Assembly: GCF_000381025.1 (NCBI RefSeq)
Contig: NZ_KB905813.1
Coordinates: 416,716-480,715 of the forward strand
Direction: 5' to 3'
DNA from: Streptomyces sulphureus DSM 40104
Lineage (GTDB): Bacteria > Actinomycetota > Actinomycetes > Streptomycetales > Streptomycetaceae
Length of the DNA stretch: 64,000 nucleotides
Below, piece by piece: positions 27,601 through 36,430 of the stretch (position 1 is its first letter; each line of letters begins with the position of its first letter). The notes below the pieces were generated by a model that saw only the letters and a program-made list of their open reading frames with translations, was not told the origin of the DNA and searched no databases. The translations under genes and the position numbers were made by a program.

Positions 27601-28145
27601 TGTCCCAGATCACCCACGAGCCGCCGGACCGGCAGTTGTTGACGTTGGAGGTCAACGGCGAGGCGCACGAGGTGCTCGTCGAGTCCCGCCGCACCCTCGT
27701 CGACGTCCTCCGGCACGACCTGGGGCTCACCGGCACCCACGTCGGCTGCGAGCACGGCATCTGCGGCGCCTGCACCGTCCTGATCGACGGAGCGCCGGCG
27801 CGCGCGTGCCTCACCTTCGCCGCGCAGGCGGAGGGGAGCGCCGTCGAGACCGTCGAGTCGCTCGACGGGGGCGGTGGGGGCAGTGCACCAGGGCGCCGAC
27901 TCTCGGATCTCCAGCAGGCGTTCACGGAGCACCACGCGTTGCAGTGCGGCTTCTGCACGCCCGGGTTCCTGATGCTCGCCGAAGGACACCTCGCCGAGCA
28001 GCCGGCGCCGAGCAGGGAGGAGATCCGCGAGGTGGTCGCAGCGAACCTGTGCCGGTGCACCGGCTACCAGACGATCGTCGACGCGATCGAGGACTGCGCC
28101 GCCCGGCGTCGGGCGGCCACGAGCGAGGAGGGCCCGTGCAACTGA
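27600..28145 (+). CDS. Nicotinate dehydrogenase, [2Fe-2S] small subunit
   Basis: The iron-sulfur subunit carries electrons from the molybdenum centre to FAD. The 181-residue protein has the plant-type cluster motif with Cys50, Cys55, Cys58 and Cys70 (CEHGICGACT), and the second cluster with Cys116, Cys119, Cys151 and Cys153 (CGFCTPG, CRCTGY). A glycine-rich loop at 90-95 is slightly longer than usual. Its ATG shares one base with the large-subunit stop (TGATG). The coxG-like GTG lies inside its last codons. Confidence 0.92.
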   Translation: MSQITHEPPDRQLLTLEVNGEAHEVLVESRRTLVDVLRHDLGLTGTHVGCEHGICGACTVLIDGAPARACLTFAAQAEGSAVETVESLDGGGGGSAPGRRLSDLQQAFTEHHALQCGFCTPGFLMLAEGHLAEQPAPSREEIREVVAANLCRCTGYQTIVDAIEDCAARRRAATSEEGPCN

Positions 28146-28882
28146 GCAACCACGTCACCGTGAAGGCGTCGCCGCAGGAGGTCTTCGCCCTCGTCAACGA
28201 CGTCGAGCGGGTGGTCTCCTGCATGCCGGGCGCCGCCCTCACCGGTCGCGAGGGCGAGGCCTGGCAGGGGCGGGTGAAGGTCAAGGTGGGCCCGATCACG
28301 GCCGCCTACGCCGGCACCGTGCGGTTCCTCGAAGTCGACGAGGAGCGCCGGACGCTGCGGGTGCAGGCCACCGGCGCGGACACGCACGGCAGCGGCGACG
28401 CGGAGGCGGCCGTCGCGCTGGAGGTGGCGCCGGCACCCGAGGGGGCCGAACTCCGGCTGGAGACGGACCTGGTGATCCGCGGAAAGATAGCCCAGTTCGG
28501 CAAGAGCGCGGTGAACACCGTCTCGGACAAGCTCCTGCAGCAGTTCGCGCAGAACCTCGGCAGCCTCCTCGACCAGGACCGCGCGGCGGCCGCGACGCCG
28601 GCTCCGTCCGGCGGGCCGGACAGCCCCGCCGCCGGGACGACGCCCGCCGCCACTGCGCAGCCCGTTCCTGCGGCCGCCCCCGCGGCGGCCACGCCCGCCG
28701 CAGTCGCCCGGTCCCCCCTCGGCGACGAGGAGTTGAACGGCCTCGCGATGCTCGTGCCGCCGAAGGTCGCCAAGTACGCGCCGCTCGCGGGCGCGTTCGC
28801 CTTCGGCCTCTTCGAGGGCTGGCTGCTCGGCCGGGTGTTGACGCGTGAGAAGCAGCAGGCGCTGCGCGGGAGGGCCCGATGA
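28136..28882 (+). CDS. coxG: CoxG-like SRPBCC protein of the nicotinate dehydrogenase cluster
   Basis: CoxG proteins accompany molybdenum hydroxylases of the CO dehydrogenase type and are thought to help maturation or membrane attachment. The first 150 residues fit the SRPBCC/CoxG fold: NHVTVKASPQEVFALVNDVE, CMPGA, then GKIAQFGKSAVNTVSDKL. An Ala/Pro-rich linker of about 60 residues follows, and the C-terminus holds a hydrophobic helix (LAGAFAFGLFEGWLLG) that could anchor the complex to the membrane. The GTG at 28136 has GAGGAGG upstream and overlaps the small-subunit gene. The stop overlaps nicF by 4 nt. Total 248 residues. Confidence 0.85.
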   Translation: MQLSNHVTVKASPQEVFALVNDVERVVSCMPGAALTGREGEAWQGRVKVKVGPITAAYAGTVRFLEVDEERRTLRVQATGADTHGSGDAEAAVALEVAPAPEGAELRLETDLVIRGKIAQFGKSAVNTVSDKLLQQFAQNLGSLLDQDRAAAATPAPSGGPDSPAAGTTPAATAQPVPAAAPAAATPAAVARSPLGDEELNGLAMLVPPKVAKYAPLAGAFAFGLFEGWLLGRVLTREKQQALRGRAR

Positions 28883-29538
28883 ACCACTACGACGTCGAGA
28901 CCGACCGCACCTACTCCCGCGCGGGCTTCGGCGCCCCGGTCCGACGCGGCGGTCGCCCGGCGCTGGTCGTCGTCGACCTCACCCGCGGCTTCACCGAACC
29001 GGGCTTCCCCTCCGGGGCCGACCTCACCGACGTCGTCGCCGCGACCTCCGCGCTCGTCGAGGCGGCGCGGCCCGCCGGCGTCCCGGTGCTCTGGACGGCG
29101 ATCGCCTACAGCCCGGCCGAGGCCACGGGCCACTCGGTGACCTGGCTGGAGAAGGCCCAGGGGATGCGCGCGCTGGTGGAGGGGAGCGAGCAGGTGGCGC
29201 TCGACCCGCGGTTGCCGCGGCGGGAGGAGGACCTGCTCGTGGTCAAGAAGGGCGCCTCGGCGTTCTTCGGCACCTCGCTCGCCGCCGCCCTCACCGGCCT
29301 CGGTTGCGACACCGTTCTCGTCTGCGGCGCCACCACCAGCGGCTGTGTGCGCGCCACTGCGGTCGACGCGGTGCAGTACGGCTACCCGGTGCTGGTGCCG
29401 CGCGGCTGCGTCGGCGACCGCGCGCGGGGGCCGCACGACGCCGCCCTCTTCGACATCCAGGCGAAGTACGGTGACGTCGTCGACGACGCGGAAGCGCTCG
29501 ACTACCTGCGCGGGTTGCCGCCGACCGCGACCGCCTGA
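28879..29538 (+). CDS. nicF: Maleamate amidohydrolase
   Basis: NicF releases ammonia from maleamate to form maleate. It is a cysteine hydrolase of the isochorismatase-like family. The 219-residue product shows the triad: Asp33 (VVVDLTRGF), the Lys123/124 pair (VVKKGASAFFGT) and Cys156 (GATTSGCVRATAVDA). The cis-peptide segment before the cysteine is normal for the family. The ATG overlaps the coxG stop by 4 nt. Other isochorismatase-like amidases share these motifs, and the cluster decides the substrate. Confidence 0.87.
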   Translation: MNHYDVETDRTYSRAGFGAPVRRGGRPALVVVDLTRGFTEPGFPSGADLTDVVAATSALVEAARPAGVPVLWTAIAYSPAEATGHSVTWLEKAQGMRALVEGSEQVALDPRLPRREEDLLVVKKGASAFFGTSLAAALTGLGCDTVLVCGATTSGCVRATAVDAVQYGYPVLVPRGCVGDRARGPHDAALFDIQAKYGDVVDDAEALDYLRGLPPTATA

Positions 29539-29591
29539 CCCGACCAACTCCCCGATTCCCCAGCACCGTTCCACCACCGTCAGGAGCAGCA

Positions 29592-30458
29592 GTGTCCCTG
29601 CCCGCCCACGCCACTCCGCCCGACCGCTTCCTCACCCCGGAGGCGCTCGCCGACCTCGCCGACCTCCCGGCGCACAGCCGCTGGGTACGCGCCGGCTCCC
29701 TCCCGCTGCACCTTCTCGACTACGGCGGGGACGCACCCCCGCTCTTGATCCTCCCCGGCATCACCAGCCCGGCCGTGACGATGGACTTCGTGGCACGCCG
29801 ACTCACCGACCTGGTCCGCCCGCTGGTCCTCGACGTCCGCGGACGCGGCCTCTCCGGCGACGGCGAGGGGTACTCGCTGACGGAGTACGCGACCGATGTC
29901 GAGGCCGTCGTCGACGGCCTCGCGCTCGACCGGCCGCTGCTCCTCGGCCACTCGATGGGCGCCCGGATCGCCGCGGCCACCGCGGTGCGCGGCACCGTCG
30001 AACTCTCCGGCACCGTGCTGGTGGACCCGCCGACGAGCGGCCCCGGACGCGGCGCCTATCCGACGAGCCGGGAGGCGTTCCTCGGCCAACTCGCCGAGGC
30101 GCGGCGCGGCACCGACGCGGAGGAGGTCGGCCGCTCCTGGCCCCGCTGGCCGCTGCGGGAGCGCGCGTTGCGCGCCCGGTGGCTCGCGAGCTGCGGCGAG
30201 GCGGCGCTCGTCGGCACCCACGAGGGCTTCGAGACCGAGGACTTCTTCCACCTCTGGCCCGACGTCCCGAGCCCGACGACGCTGTTGTACGGCGCGGACA
30301 GCCCGGTCATGCCCGCCGAGGCCGTCGCGGAGGCCGCACGCGCCCTGCCCACGGCGACATTCCGGGAGATACCGGATGCCGGGCACATGGTCTTCTGGGA
30401 CAACCCGGAAGCCTCCCTCGACCTGCTGCGCGAGACGCTGCGCGGCCTCCTCGACTGA
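29592..30458 (+). CDS. nicD: N-formylmaleamate deformylase (alpha/beta hydrolase)
   Basis: NicD hydrolyses N-formylmaleamate to maleamate and formate. The 288-residue protein is an alpha/beta hydrolase with nucleophile Ser121 (LLGHSMGAR), Asp145 (VLVDPPTSGPGR) and His265 (PDAGHMVFWDNP). The triad I recall for P. putida NicD is Ser101, Asp125 and His245, so all three are displaced by exactly 20 residues, which fits an N-terminal extension. The GTG at 29592 has CAGGAG upstream. It lies 53 nt after nicF. Confidence 0.9.
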   Translation: MSLPAHATPPDRFLTPEALADLADLPAHSRWVRAGSLPLHLLDYGGDAPPLLILPGITSPAVTMDFVARRLTDLVRPLVLDVRGRGLSGDGEGYSLTEYATDVEAVVDGLALDRPLLLGHSMGARIAAATAVRGTVELSGTVLVDPPTSGPGRGAYPTSREAFLGQLAEARRGTDAEEVGRSWPRWPLRERALRARWLASCGEAALVGTHEGFETEDFFHLWPDVPSPTTLLYGADSPVMPAEAVAEAARALPTATFREIPDAGHMVFWDNPEASLDLLRETLRGLLD

Positions 30459-30518
30459 GCGGCCGGCCGGCTGTCGGGCGCCCGCTCGAGGGCCCAACTG
30501 CCGTGCTTAAGTGGGCTC

Positions 30519-31001
30519 ATGGCTGACAACACCCCCCCTGCTACGCGCTCGGAGAGCGTGCCACCGGCTGCGCTGACCGCTGCGCCCGGATACCAGGTCA
30601 GGCGGCTGTACCAGGCGTACCTCGCCGTCTGGCTGCACACCGTCGACGCCACGCTGACCGGACCGCAGTTCGCGGTCCTCACCGCGGTGGACGCCGATCC
30701 GGGCCAGGACCAGTCGTCCATGGCCTCCGCCGTCGCACTCGACACCTCCACCATGGCGGACGTCGCACGGCGGTTGGAGCGCCGTGGCCTGCTGGAGCGC
30801 CGCACGGCCGCCGCCGACGGCCGGCGCAAGCTGCTCTACCTCACGGAACTCGGCGCCCGGACCCTCCGTGAGGCGCACCACCGCGCACGGGAGTTGGACG
30901 AGTCGCTGCTCGCGCCGTACCCACCCGCGCGCCGTACCGAGCTCCTCGCGGAGCTGACCGCCCTCGCCGACCACTGGGTTCAGTTGGCCGACGAATCCTG
31001 A
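30519..31001 (+). CDS. nicR: MarR-family regulator of the nicotinate cluster
   Basis: This 160-residue winged-helix regulator has the MarR DNA-binding core at about 48-115, with the recognition region DTSTMADVARRLERRGL and the wing DGRRKLLYLT. It lies inside the nic cluster, between nicD and nicE, and is transcribed with it. In Pseudomonas, NicR represses nic genes and responds to 6-hydroxynicotinate, and the same role is inferred here. It should act on a site upstream of nicX and perhaps on a site in the 60-nt gap before its own start, which contains CTTAAG. Confidence 0.82.
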   Translation: MADNTPPATRSESVPPAALTAAPGYQVRRLYQAYLAVWLHTVDATLTGPQFAVLTAVDADPGQDQSSMASAVALDTSTMADVARRLERRGLLERRTAAADGRRKLLYLTELGARTLREAHHRARELDESLLAPYPPARRTELLAELTALADHWVQLADES

Positions 31002-31015
31002 CCCCCGGAGGACCC

Positions 31016-31768
31016 GTGACAGACCACCACATCGGCATGATCGTGCCCAGCTCCAACCTGACGATGGAGGACGAGCTGCCGCGCATGCTGCGCGCCCGAC
31101 AGGAGGAGCTTCCGGAGGACAGGTTCCTCTTCCACAGCAGCCGGATGCGGATGCAGCACGTCACGCCGGAGCAACTGCGGGCGATGAACGCGCAGACCGA
31201 GCGGGCGGCGCTCGAACTCGCCGACGCCCAGCCGGACGTGGTGGCCTCTGCGTGCCTCGTGGCGCTGATGGCACAGGGTCCCGGCTACCACTGCACCGCC
31301 GAGCGGGAGATCGCCGCGGGTCTGCGTGCGGGCGACTGCGCGGCGCCCGTCCTCTCCAGCGCCGGGGCGCTGTTGGGGGCGCTGGAGGCGCTGGGCGCGG
31401 AGCGGGTCGCGCTCGTCGCCCCGTACATGAAGGACCTCACCGGCAAGGTCGTCGACTACATCCAGGACGCGGGCGTCAAGGTCGTCGACTCGCTCAGCCT
31501 CCAGGTCCCCGACAACCTCGACGTGGCCCGCCTCGACCCCGACGACCTGCGCACCCACTGGCAGCGCCTCGACCTCGCGGACGCCGACGCGATCGTCCTC
31601 TCCGCGTGCGTGCAGATGCCCTCGCTCTCCGCGGTCCAGTACGTCGAGGACGCCTCGGGGCTCCCCGTCCTCTCCGCCGCGACGGCGACGGTGCACGGTC
31701 TCCTCACCGCACTCGGGCTGCGTCCCTACGTGCCGAACGCGGGGCGTCTGCTCGCAGATCGGGGCTGA
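31016..31768 (+). CDS. nicE: Maleate cis-trans isomerase
   Basis: NicE converts maleate to fumarate, which enters the citric acid cycle. It belongs to the Asp/Glu racemase superfamily and uses two cysteines. The 250-residue product has Cys80 (VVASACLVALMAQG) and Cys198 (IVLSACVQMPSL), matching Cys82 and Cys200 recalled for the Pseudomonas enzyme. The N-terminal GMIVPSSNLTMEDEL is typical. The GTG at 31016 has GGAGG just upstream and lies 14 nt after nicR. It is the last gene of the cluster. Confidence 0.9.
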   Translation: MTDHHIGMIVPSSNLTMEDELPRMLRARQEELPEDRFLFHSSRMRMQHVTPEQLRAMNAQTERAALELADAQPDVVASACLVALMAQGPGYHCTAEREIAAGLRAGDCAAPVLSSAGALLGALEALGAERVALVAPYMKDLTGKVVDYIQDAGVKVVDSLSLQVPDNLDVARLDPDDLRTHWQRLDLADADAIVLSACVQMPSLSAVQYVEDASGLPVLSAATATVHGLLTALGLRPYVPNAGRLLADRG

Positions 31769-31814
31769 CCTGGACGAACCGGGCGTTTTACTGCCGTAGA
31801 TCACCCTCCGACGC

Positions 31815-31844
31815 CGCGCGTCCCGCTCCCTTGCGGGGGCGCGG
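31815..31844 (+). terminator. Probable terminator of the nic cluster
   Basis: An imperfect GC-rich hairpin lies 46 nt after nicE, with arms 31815-31826 and 31833-31844, a 6-nt loop and bulges. The remaining gap to priA (31845-32296) has no gene that I can support. Confidence 0.4.
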
Positions 31845-32296
31845 CGGGGGAGCGGGTGCCCGCGGCGGGCTTCCCGTGGCCGAAACGTCGGCGCGGGCCG
31901 CACGTCGGCCACGACGCTGTCACGTCGGCGCCCTCGGTTACCCGGCCTCAACTCGCCTTCGCCCGGGGTCGATCGACCGAGCCGCCGTTCCGAGTTGCGG
32001 GCGAGCGCGGCCGGCGCCTGGTTGGGTCGTGCGGCATGGCGACGCCGTGCCTCTCGTGCGGTGGGAGCGGTGATGACGAGGACCGTCCTGCTGCCCTCCC
32101 TGGCTGACCGCGAGGGACCGAGAACGGGGCGCCACTTCGCAGCCCTGTCGTCGACGTGCCTGCCTCCAGGCCGTTGAGCCCCGGTAGCTCCCATGCTTCT
32201 TCGTGCGCCCCACCGCCACTTGCAGCGCACGTGAAGTGCGCCGAGGCCGTCCGGCTCGGGGGTCGATTGTCGGAGTGGTCTGCTAAGACTGGGCGG

Positions 32297-34423
32297 GTGA
32301 GCAGCGAGGACGAGCGGGAGGGCGGGGCGCCGCCCGAGCAGTTGGCGTTGATCCGGGAGACGGTGCGGAAGAAGCGTGCGCCGAAGGCGAAGCCCCGGAC
32401 ATGGCGCGGCGTGGAGCTCGCGCCTGAGCTGCCCGTGGCGCGTGTCCTCGTGGACAAGGGGCTCGTCCACCTCGACCGGTACTTCGACTACGCCGTCCCC
32501 GCCGCCATGGACGAGGAGGCACAGCCCGGGGTGCGGGTGCGGGTGAGGTTCGGGGCGGGGGAGCGGGAGGGACGCCGCGAGGGCGGCAGGCTCACGGGCG
32601 GCTTCATCGTCGAGCGGGCGGCCCGCAGCGACTTTCCGGGGGCGCTCGCGCCGCTCGCGCAGGTGCTCTCCACCGAGCGCGTCTTCACGCCCGAACTCCG
32701 GGAGCTGTGCCGGGCCGTCGCCGACAGGTACGCCGGATCGCTCGCCGACGTCGTGCAGTTGGCGGTGCCGCCGCGGGTGGCCCGGGTGGAGAAGAAGCCG
32801 TCGCCCGAGCGGCTTCCGCCGCCCGCGGCGCCCGAACCAGCCGGTTGGTCGCGGTACGAGGAGGGCCCCGGGTACCTGGCGGCGCTGGAGCGCGGGGAGG
32901 CGCCCCGTGCCGTGTGGACGGCGCTCCCCGGTGCCTGGCCCGAGGAGCTGGCCCGCGCGATGGCCGCGACGCTCGCCGGGGGCCGCGGCGCGCTCGCGGT
33001 GCTGCCCGACGGAAGGGCGGCCCGGCGCGTGGACGCCGCGCTGACGGAGCTGCTCGGCGAGGGGCACCACGTCCTGCTCACGGCCGACGCCGGCCCCGAC
33101 GCGCGGTACCGCAGGTGGCTCGCGGTGAAGCGCGGAGCCGTGCGCGCCGTCGTCGGTACGCGGGCTGCGATGTTCGCGCCCGTACAGCAGTTGGGGCTCG
33201 CCGCGATCTGGGACGACGCCGACCTGGCGCACAGCGACGACCACGCGCCGCAGCCGCACGCCCGCGAGGTGCTGCTGCTCCGCGCGGTCCACGAGCGGTG
33301 CGGGTTTCTGCTGGGGGCGCACGGGCGCACGGTCGAGGCGGAGCAGCTCGTGGAGTCCGGGTGGGCGGGCGAGTTGGTCGCGCCGCGCGGTGTCCTGAGG
33401 GACCGTGCGCCGCAGGTGCGCACGGTCGGCGAAGGGGACGAGGCGCGGGACGCGGCGGCCCGTGCCGCGCGGCTGCCGAGCGTCGCGTGGCAGGCCGCCC
33501 GCGAGGCGCTGGCGTCGGGCCCCGTGCTGGTCCAGGTACCGCGGCGCGGCTACGTACCGGGGCTGGCGTGCGAGCGGTGCCGCGAGTCGGCGCGGTGCGC
33601 TCGATGCGCCGGGCCCCTGGAGCTGACGGGGAGCGAGGAGGCGCCCCGCTGCCGCTGGTGCGGGGTGCGGGAGCCGTGGCGGTGCCCGTTCTGCGGCGGG
33701 GCGCGGCTGCGCGGCCGCGTCTTCGGAACGCTGCGCACGGCCGAGGAGTTGGGGCGTGCCTTCCCCTCCGTGCCGGTGCGCACCTCGGGCGGCGACCACC
33801 TCCTCGACGACGTCCCTGACGCCCCTGGCCTGGTCGTCGCCACCCCCGGCGCCGAGCCGCCGACGCGCGGGTGCGGGTACGCGGCCGCGCTCCTCCTCGA
33901 CGGTTGGGCGCTCCTCGGCCGCGCCGACCTGCGCGCGGGTGAGGAGGCGCTGCGGCGGTGGCTCGGCGCGGCGGCGCTGGTGCGCGGGAGCGAGGACGGC
34001 GGTCGGGTCGTCGTGGTCGCGGATGCGGCGCAGCGGCCGGTGCAGGCGCTGGTGCGGTGGGACCCGTCCGGCTTCGCGGCCCGGGAGTTGGCCGAGCGCG
34101 CCCAGCTCGGTTTCCCTCCGGTCTCCCGGATGGCGGCTGTGAGCGGGCGTCCCGAGGCGGTTGCGGGATTGCTCGCCGACGCCGAACTCCCGCCGGAGAG
34201 CGAGGTGTTGGGCCCGGTTGCGCTGCCGGTCGCGGAGTCCCCGCGGATGCGCAGGGTGGGCGGTCCGCCCGTGGGGGAGACGTGGGAGCGCGCTCTGGTG
34301 CGCGTGCCGCCCGGGTCGGGGGCGGCCATGGCGGCGGCGTTGAAGACGGCCCAGGTGCAGCGGCTGACGCGGCGGGAGGGGCCGCCGGTGCAGATCAGGG
34401 TCGACCCGATCGACATCGGATGA
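32297..34423 (+). CDS. priA: PriA-like primosomal protein lacking helicase motifs
   Basis: PriA directs replication restart at collapsed forks. The 708-residue product has the N-terminal DNA-binding part (VARVLVDKGLVHLDRYFDYAVP) and the zinc-binding cysteines CERCRESARCARC and CRWCG/CPFCGG. The Walker A site is gone: where GxTGSGKT should stand the sequence reads ALPGAWPEEL. The DEAH box is also altered (WDDADLAH). Loss of these motifs is known for actinobacterial PriA, which is annotated as a probable replication factor without helicase activity. The GTG at 32297 has no strong ribosome site but begins the conserved part. It marks the right edge of the accessory island. Confidence 0.9.
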   Translation: MSSEDEREGGAPPEQLALIRETVRKKRAPKAKPRTWRGVELAPELPVARVLVDKGLVHLDRYFDYAVPAAMDEEAQPGVRVRVRFGAGEREGRREGGRLTGGFIVERAARSDFPGALAPLAQVLSTERVFTPELRELCRAVADRYAGSLADVVQLAVPPRVARVEKKPSPERLPPPAAPEPAGWSRYEEGPGYLAALERGEAPRAVWTALPGAWPEELARAMAATLAGGRGALAVLPDGRAARRVDAALTELLGEGHHVLLTADAGPDARYRRWLAVKRGAVRAVVGTRAAMFAPVQQLGLAAIWDDADLAHSDDHAPQPHAREVLLLRAVHERCGFLLGAHGRTVEAEQLVESGWAGELVAPRGVLRDRAPQVRTVGEGDEARDAAARAARLPSVAWQAAREALASGPVLVQVPRRGYVPGLACERCRESARCARCAGPLELTGSEEAPRCRWCGVREPWRCPFCGGARLRGRVFGTLRTAEELGRAFPSVPVRTSGGDHLLDDVPDAPGLVVATPGAEPPTRGCGYAAALLLDGWALLGRADLRAGEEALRRWLGAAALVRGSEDGGRVVVVADAAQRPVQALVRWDPSGFAARELAERAQLGFPPVSRMAAVSGRPEAVAGLLADAELPPESEVLGPVALPVAESPRMRRVGGPPVGETWERALVRVPPGSGAAMAAALKTAQVQRLTRREGPPVQIRVDPIDIG

Positions 34424-34512
34424 CGGTCCGCGCCCGGGAGCGAACCGTACTGCTGTGCCCTGGGGTTGCTCTTCGCACGCCGACGCCTCCCCGGGCAGGA
34501 CGGGGGCGCACG

Positions 34513-34550
34513 GCGTGCGGGACTCCGACGTACGGCGGAGTCCCGCACGC
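34513..34550. terminator. Bidirectional terminator between priA and the convergent gene
   Basis: A perfect 15-bp stem (34513-34527 with 34536-34550) and an 8-nt loop lie between two convergent genes. It can serve both transcripts. Confidence 0.75.
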
Positions 34551-34559
34551 GCGCACCCT

Positions 34560-35162
<603 letters not shown>

Positions 35163-35373
35163 TCACTGTGGTCACGCTGCTGGGGCGTGTGCTCAACCGA
35201 GGTGGGGCGCGTCGGGGTTGGTCCGCGCCGTACGAGCGCCGGGCGTACCCGGGCGCTCGTAACGCGGGCGCGTACCGGCCGCAACGGCGCCCTCGCGCGT
35301 ACCTAGACTGGTGCGCCCGGCCGCTGCGGTCGGCCCGCTCGCCAGCCGCCCTCCGAGAGGTAGTCCGCCACCG

Positions 35374-36306
35374 ATGAGGCTCGTCTTCGCCGGCACCCCC
35401 GAGGTCGCCGTCCCCGCCCTCGACACACTGCTCTCGTCCGCGCACCACGAGGTCGCCGCGGTCGTCACCAGACCGGACGCGCGTGCCGGAAGGGGGCGCA
35501 GGCTCGCCCCGAGCCCGGTCGCCGAGCGCGCGACCGAGGCGGGCATCGAGGTCCTCAAGCCGGCGAAGCCCGGGGACGCCGAGTTCCTCGCGCGGTTGCG
35601 GGAGATCGCGCCCGACTGCTGCCCCGTCGTCGCGTACGGGGCGCTGCTGCCCAAGCGTGCGCTCGAAGTCCCCCGGCACGGCTGGGTGAACCTGCACTTC
35701 TCGCTCCTCCCGGCCTGGCGGGGCGCGGCCCCCGTGCAGCACGCGCTCCTCGCGGGCGACGAGGTCACGGGTGCCTCCACCTTCCTCATCGGCGAGGGGC
35801 TCGACGACGGCCCCGTCTACGGCGTCGTCACGGAGGAGGTCCGCCGCACCGACACCAGCGGCGACCTGCTCACCCGGCTCGCGCTCGCCGGAGCCGGCCT
35901 GCTCGGCGCGACGATGGACGGCATCGCGGACGGCACGCTGGAGCCGAAGCCGCAACCGGCCGAGGGCGTCTCGCTGGCGCCGAAGCTGACCGTCGAGGAT
36001 GCGCGCATCGACTGGGGCGCGCCCGCGCTCCGTATCGACAGGGTGGTGCGCGGCTGCTCGCCCGCGCCCGGCGCGTGGACGCTCTTCCGGGGAGAGCGCC
36101 TGAAGGTACGCGCGCTCGCTCCGGACGCCGAGGCCGCGCCGCTTCCCTCGGGAGAGCTCCGGGTGGGCAAGCACTCCGTCCACGTCGGCACGGGCTCGCA
36201 CCCCGTCGTCCTGGAGTGGGTGCAGCCGCAGGGCAAGAAGCCCATGGCGGCGGCGGATTGGGCCCGCGGGCTGCGGCTCGCCGACGGAGCCCGGCTCGGC
36301 GAGTAG
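35374..36306 (+). CDS. fmt: Methionyl-tRNA formyltransferase
   Basis: Fmt formylates initiator methionyl-tRNA with 10-formyltetrahydrofolate. The 310-residue product has the N-terminal [16 protein letters not shown], the catalytic segment [20 protein letters not shown] with the SLLP signature, and the C-terminal OB-like tRNA-binding domain ([11 protein letters not shown]). The ATG at 35374 gives the conserved N-terminus. A TAGACT -10-like element lies at 35304-35309, without a clear -35. rsmB follows 124 nt downstream. Confidence 0.95.
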   Translation: MRLVFAGTPEVAVPALDTLLSSAHHEVAAVVTRPDARAGRGRRLAPSPVAERATEAGIEVLKPAKPGDAEFLARLREIAPDCCPVVAYGALLPKRALEVPRHGWVNLHFSLLPAWRGAAPVQHALLAGDEVTGASTFLIGEGLDDGPVYGVVTEEVRRTDTSGDLLTRLALAGAGLLGATMDGIADGTLEPKPQPAEGVSLAPKLTVEDARIDWGAPALRIDRVVRGCSPAPGAWTLFRGERLKVRALAPDAEAAPLPSGELRVGKHSVHVGTGSHPVVLEWVQPQGKKPMAAADWARGLRLADGARLGE

Positions 36307-36430
36307 GCACGGGCGCTGCCGCCGGCGCCGGGCGCCCGCACCGGTGCTGCGCCGTCCGACGTAGGCTGGGGCGTACGCAGAACCCTGTCCCGCCCCTGCG
36401 GGACCCAGTACCCCCGGAGCACCTTCACCC

